DNA from: Xiphias gladius
Taxonomy: Eukaryota > Chordata > Actinopteri > Istiophoriformes > Xiphiidae
Length of the DNA: 64,000 bases
Assembly: GCF_016859285.1 (NCBI RefSeq)
Contig: NC_053402.1
Coordinates: forward strand, 22,453,056-22,517,055
Direction of reading: 5' to 3'
Shown: positions 59,662 through 64,000 of the stretch, piece after piece
Layout: the number at the start of each line of letters is the position of its first letter
Position numbering within the stretch: the first letter of the stretch is position 1
Program-made: the position numbers and the translations under genes
The notes under the pieces: generated by a model
What the model saw: the letters and a program-made list of their open reading frames with translations, nothing else
Told to the model about the DNA's origin: nothing
The model's database searches: none

Positions 59662-60162
59662 ATTTCTATACAACTAAACTGCAACAGCAAATATGTTCGG
59701 TACGAAACATAATGGCGACCGGTTTACGTTTTTTTATTAGCGTAATGGGAATATGTTGTTAATTTCATGTATTTGGCAAGTCACAAATACGTTGATACTG
59801 AAAGTATCAGTAAAATCTGCACAGACAACCTGTTTGTTTTCCGCCAAAATATCCAATCTTGCAGTACAACATCCATTTGTGGTGACTGCTGCATTACTAA
59901 ACCTTTTTATGTTTAGGTTTAGACTCTCACAGCACTTGGTCAAGGTTTGGGAAGGACTGTGGTCTGGTTTAATACAGAAAAAGTTCACAGTGAGACACAG
60001 CACAGTTAAACCACCATCGTTCCCTAACCTTAACCAAACCTAACCACAGGCAGTACTGTGGATGCAAACTCTGGTCTCTGGTGTGACTTTCGTTCACTTT
60101 GTACGCCCGCCATCAATTTCACACAAAACTCATTTGCTATTGCAGTTTAGTTGTATAGAAAT
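59662..60162. mobile_element. MITE family K, copy 2, with 31-bp terminal inverted repeats
   Basis: The left end 59662-59692 (atttctatacaactaaac to gcaacagcaaat) and right end 60132-60162 are inverted repeats matching at 30 of 31 positions. They enclose about 500 bp of non-coding DNA related to 33005-33450. The superfamily is not clear; no obvious target duplication was identified. Confidence 0.7.
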
Positions 60163-61220
60163 ATAACTAGGAGACGGGGCTGCATAAAAAAAGTGACCTC
60201 AAGTGAGTGTTGATTCTTAAGAACCACAGGTATGACCCTTTTTCTCCCCAGACTTATTATTTAGTTTTAACTGCTGGATGAACTTAAAAATGCAGTGGGG
60301 GAAATAAAACAAAAGACAATATAGGTAAAAGAAAAAAGAAAAAGAAAATATATTAGAAAGGTTAAAAAAAAGATGTTTTTTTTTTTTAAAGACATAAAAT
60401 GTAGTTAAATGGTGAGAAAAGACAGATTCTTAATAACAGTTGCATTATGACACAACATTAACATCCATGTGTTCCCTGGTATGGCCTTTTAGCCATAGAG
60501 TATTTCCATGTCTTAGCAAAGTGCCTGTCTGTATAATGTGGATCCTGAAGGTTTTTATAGTTCACGTATGTGCAAGAATCCTATTTACAGGAATTCGCAG
60601 AGAAACAGACCTCATCCGTCATCTGGCCCTATCAGGTAAAATCAAAGTTATCCATCCTATTATCCAGCCCGGAGCCAGCTGTAGATAACGTTGCTATAGC
60701 CGTAGTATTACACTCTCTTTATCATATAAATCACCATCCATGTGTAGAGTGGGTGCGGCGCAGTGCCTCGGGGAACGGGCTCCTACAGAGTCTGAAAGGT
60801 CATGAGCAGCGCCCACATCCTTCCTGTCTGCCTTCATTGTTCCAAATAACATCACTGTAAATCGCAAGCTGGTTCCCTACAGGACAAGGATGAAAAATGA
60901 CGGTGGCTCCGCCAAAAAAAAAAAAAGTCAATGAAACTGTCAAATTAAAACATCCTCTGAATGTCTTTTCAGCCTGCTAATGGCGATGTCAGATTCTTTG
61001 TTTCCACCTTGGTTTCATTACTAGATGTAATGTTTTGTGTTATTAAATTGTCATGCTTTAAAAACAAAGAGAGAGATTGGCATTTTTGTTGTACGTGGAA
61101 GATTATTAAATTCAATACCAGCGGGTTGAGGAGGACTCACACGATCCCAGCGAGCATCCACGGGACAAATAAAGCATCATGTCTCAGGGTGGAGGAGGCC
61201 ATTTGACTTTAAGCTATTTA
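60163..61220. other. No gene seen
   Basis: A-rich and ordinary DNA without coding signal. Confidence 0.4.
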
Positions 61221-61224
61221 ACCA

Positions 61225-61385
61225 TTTCTTGTCGCGCTGCAAGACTTCGATGAGTCAGTCGCGAATGACAAGGTGTGGGGGCGAACGCAGCGCCAAAACA
61301 AAGAGGATCTTCTTAATGAGATCCCTCCTCTGCGCCCGTTAGCTGTCTAATGGGGTTTGAGGCCTTGGAAATCTTTAGGCAATTT
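61225..61385. promoter_or_regulatory. Candidate conserved noncoding element
   Basis: Non-repetitive stretch with gatgagtcagtcgcgaatga (AP-1-like TGAGTCA), cttcttaatgagatccct and ctgtctaatggggtttga. The regulatory role is speculative. Confidence 0.2.
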
Positions 61386-61467
61386 TTTTTTTTTTGTGTG
61401 GCTTTTCTGCAAAGTAAAAGAACAGACACAAGCACAAATGTAAAAGGTTCAACAGTTTGCCGCTTCA

Positions 61468-62576
61468 CAGTGGTGGAAAAGTATGTTTTTATGCTTTGTA
61501 CTCATGTTCCATCACATTCATGAGGGAAATGTTGTACTTTTCACTCCACTACATTTATCTGACAGCTTAGTTACCAGTTACTTTTCAGATTAAGATTTTA
61601 CATTAAAAGACATTTGATAAATTTATAAAATACAACGCACTGTTGAAGATTAAACCAGTGTTTCCCAGTGTTTTTGGCTTGTGCCCGCTCACTAAAAATT
61701 CTAGCAAATTTAGGGCCAATTGTCCTTTATGGTTTCAGACGTCTGTGAGTTCATTTTTCTTCTCATATGGTTTGATTTAGATAACTGTTTGAGGCACGAA
61801 GGCATTGAATTATCCAATATTTCACATGAAAAGCAAAGATTAGAGAACTTTGTTTTCCCTTTCCTCTCCCATTGATGACGAAGGGTTTAACTAACTTAAC
61901 TACAAACACTAGACGGACAGTTTGCTAACAACCTAATATTAACTATCCCCCGGACACCAGCGGGACGCTAGCTCAGGAAAAAGGCAAGTATATTAATACA
62001 CCTTCAAAAATAACAGAACTTAAGTGTTAACAATACAGAATTAACTAAATGTCCGTGCTTCATTTGTTAATCACGTATGTCAAAAAAACAAATGTAAAAT
62101 CAAATGGCGTTGTAATACGAAAGTTGCCGGTAAGTTATGAACCTAAGTCTGTGAAAAAGGTCAAATTAAAGTGAAGGTGAGGGCGAGTGGAAAAGAATTT
62201 AACCCAACACCTCTGGCTGCTGGTGTGGCCCTTTAGAGGGGCCCGGCCCCTAGGTTGGGAACCACTGGACTAAAATGCGCCACTGGAGATAAAGTAGTTA
62301 AAACTAGCTCCGCCTTGAGCAGCTACAGCAGTAGAATACGACTTCTACAATGATACATCAGTAATAACAATCCAATATTATATATAATGATAATGTATCA
62401 CTCACAGGCACATTTTTGTTATACTTTAAGTATATTTAACGGATAATTCTTCTGTACTTTTACTCAAGTAGGATTTTTAAACGCAGGTCTTCTGCAGTTG
62501 TAGTTGATTATTTTAACATCGTTTTACTGGTACGTTTACTCGAGTAAAGGATCTCAATACTTCTTCCACCGCTACT
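61468..62576 (-). mobile_element. Composite MITE copy 2 (full length, 1.1 kb)
   Basis: Starts CAGTGGTGG at 61468 and ends ttcttccaccgctactg at 62576, both termini of the AGTGGTGGAAG-type element. It contains a nested hAT-like element at 61656-62267. It lies in minus orientation relative to copy 1. Confidence 0.78.
61656..62267 (-). mobile_element. hAT-like MITE nested in composite copy 2
   Basis: Termini cagtgtttcccagtg and aggttgggaaccactg match those at 13379-13700, as does the interior cacagacgtctgaaac (reverse strand). Flanks gattaaac (61648-61655) and gactaaaa (62268-62275) are a decayed 8-bp target duplication. Confidence 0.78.
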
Positions 62577-63305
62577 GCTTTGACCGAGCAGAAAGAGGCA
62601 ATGAACTGAAGTAGGGCGGAGATTTCTTAGGTTTACGGTTCAACGTCAGTTCAACCGGCTGAGGTCTGCTTGGCTCAGACATTTAACACCCCCATCAGCT
62701 TCAGGACGGTGTACCCGGACCTCTGACCTCTCTGTAAGGGGTGGGGGGGCTGACAGAGAATAGGCCTGATGTGACATTCAAATCTGCAGGTTGTCTTCTC
62801 ACAGTGGGTTCCAATCAATGAACCCTGAGATTTGTGATGATGAGATTTGTGAGACTCGTGAGATCCCATAAGTCAATAATTTTGGATCTCAGGGCAAAAC
62901 TGAAAAGCTCTCGCACTGTTGTACGAGACAAAAAAATCAATCAATCAACCAATCAAAACTGACACATGCGGAATTAGTTTGTATGTATGGGATGTAATCT
63001 GTATAGTTTGTGTTAACCGTGTGTTTACCTTCAGCACAGACTCAGTGACTCATGTAGAGAATTGGATGGACACATTTGATGTTTGGCAGAGAAAAATAAC
63101 AGAGACATGGGGGAAAAGATGGTTCTTTTGTTAATATAGTGGAGGTGAAGTCCGTTTTTGTTTGACTGCCCTTTTCCATTTGGGCATTTAATGGATTTCT
63201 CCCTCAATTCAAAGGATGACAGCCACCGCAATAAATGATACTGATGAGACTAAATGGACTAGAGGCACTGGAAACTGAACTCCCCTCACTTTTCTGAGTA
63301 AGGAG

Positions 63306-63410
63306 ATGTACACAGATCAGCCACAACTTTAAAACCAGTGTTAGGGGGAGTGAATAACACTGATGACCAATCAGCAACAGCATTAAAACCAGTTACAGTT
63401 TAAAAATGGC
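63306..63410 (+). mobile_element. GATCAGCCACAAC-type repeat fragment
   Basis: gatcagccacaactttaaaa, ccagtgttagggggagtgaa and taacactgatga match the end of a common fish DNA-transposon-related repeat; cattaaaaccagttac repeats part of it. Confidence 0.5.
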
Positions 63411-63555
63411 CGATCAGCGAATGGGTTTCAGTTAGTTAGTAGTATTGTTATACTGAGTGGGAAATATCTGATTATGCTAACCTAACTCATGTCATTTAGT
63501 CACATTTTATTGGCGCAATGTTTCGTCATTTGAGGTATGTTGTGTCATTATTGTA

Positions 63556-63604
63556 AAATGCAATTTAATATCTTCGAGATGTGCTTCACTATTAAATTGC
63601 ATTT
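63556..63604. repeat. Perfect 15-bp inverted repeat
   Basis: Arm aaatgcaatttaata (63556-63570) is exactly complementary to 63590-63604, with a 19-base spacer. Confidence 0.85.
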
Positions 63605-64000
63605 GTCAAATTTTAAGTCAGATATGTTGATTAATTATATGCCAGTAGAGCCCCAGAATGAAGACCTGGAAAAGTGCATGGTATGTCCCCTTTAGATATT
63701 AAACATTTGGGATGGGGTGCATTATGCTGTTAAGTTTGCCCTTCATTCGGTGGAAGTGGAAGCCGATAGCCAGCGTCCAGAGTCACGGTGTAAAGTATGG
63801 AGAGCTCAAAGCACAGATGAGACTAACAGCGACAGCAAAGCATGAATAACTGTGGTCCTTGAGCTGGTTAATAGCCTGTGTGTCTAGCGATTAAGTATGA
63901 CGGACTATTTTTAGATGTTGAATTGAATTACACAAATTACAAGCATTGATTCCGTAAATCGGATCCAAGATTGTCAGTGAGTTGCTTTGTGTTATGTAGA
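63605..64000. other. No gene seen to the window end
   Basis: Ordinary DNA without coding signal or clear repeat. Confidence 0.4.

Noticed and set aside
24691..64000. Exons of CACNG2, the human neighbour of EIF3D.
   Set aside because: I looked for its characteristic first-exon and membrane segments on both strands and did not see them; it is absent or outside the window.
1..64000. CRISPR arrays, bacterial operons or phage-like defence islands.
   Set aside because: The tandem arrays have no spacer-repeat structure and the DNA is clearly vertebrate.

Overview
The window is vertebrate nuclear DNA, almost certainly from a spiny-rayed (percomorph-type) teleost fish. Three things point there: multi-exon genes with GT/AG introns, proteins that read as fish orthologues (eIF3d, somatostatin receptor 3, a teleost apolipoprotein L), and many fish-type dispersed repeats, (CA)n microsatellites and Tc1/hAT-like elements. 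No prokaryotic, organellar or intact viral gene set was seen.

Layout. From 1 to 7 kb there is repeat-rich, partly CpG-rich intergenic DNA, with a 10-bp minisatellite, a polypyrimidine tract and a LINE fragment. From 7.0 to 9.4 kb lies a plus-strand apolipoprotein L gene with three visible coding exons; its start exon was not found. From 12.55 to 14.58 kb lies the 3' half of a plus-strand cytosolic sulfotransferase gene. A CTAAC/CTGAC/CTGAG pentamer array sits directly against its first visible exon, and no 5' exons were found. From 22.77 down to 14.89 kb lies a complete minus-strand eif3d gene: 15 coding exons, 552 codons, reading frame closed through every junction. It is convergent with the sulfotransferase. 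A CpG-rich segment at 24.1-24.5 kb is its likely promoter. From 24.5 to 33.6 kb is intergenic DNA with a strong CTCF-like motif. From 35.15 to 33.70 kb lies minus-strand sstr3, its coding region in one exon. A good 3' splice site just upstream of the ATG, and a perfect donor in a CpG-rich segment at 55.05 kb, suggest a 5' UTR intron of about 20 kb. From 35.2 to 64 kb the DNA is repeat-laden intron or intergenic sequence, with one orphan exon-like segment at 45.5 kb.

How the genes relate. They are independent housekeeping or physiological genes, not an operon. APOL, EIF3D and SSTR3 all lie on human chromosome 22q12-q13, so the window looks like an old conserved synteny block. No new defence or metabolic system was found. 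The most unusual structures are in the repeats: a nested two-transposon composite that seems to have spread as a unit, an intron filled with branch-point-like pentamers, and a run of tRNA-like box B motifs ending in a long hairpin. All identifications come from reading the sequence; no database search was run.
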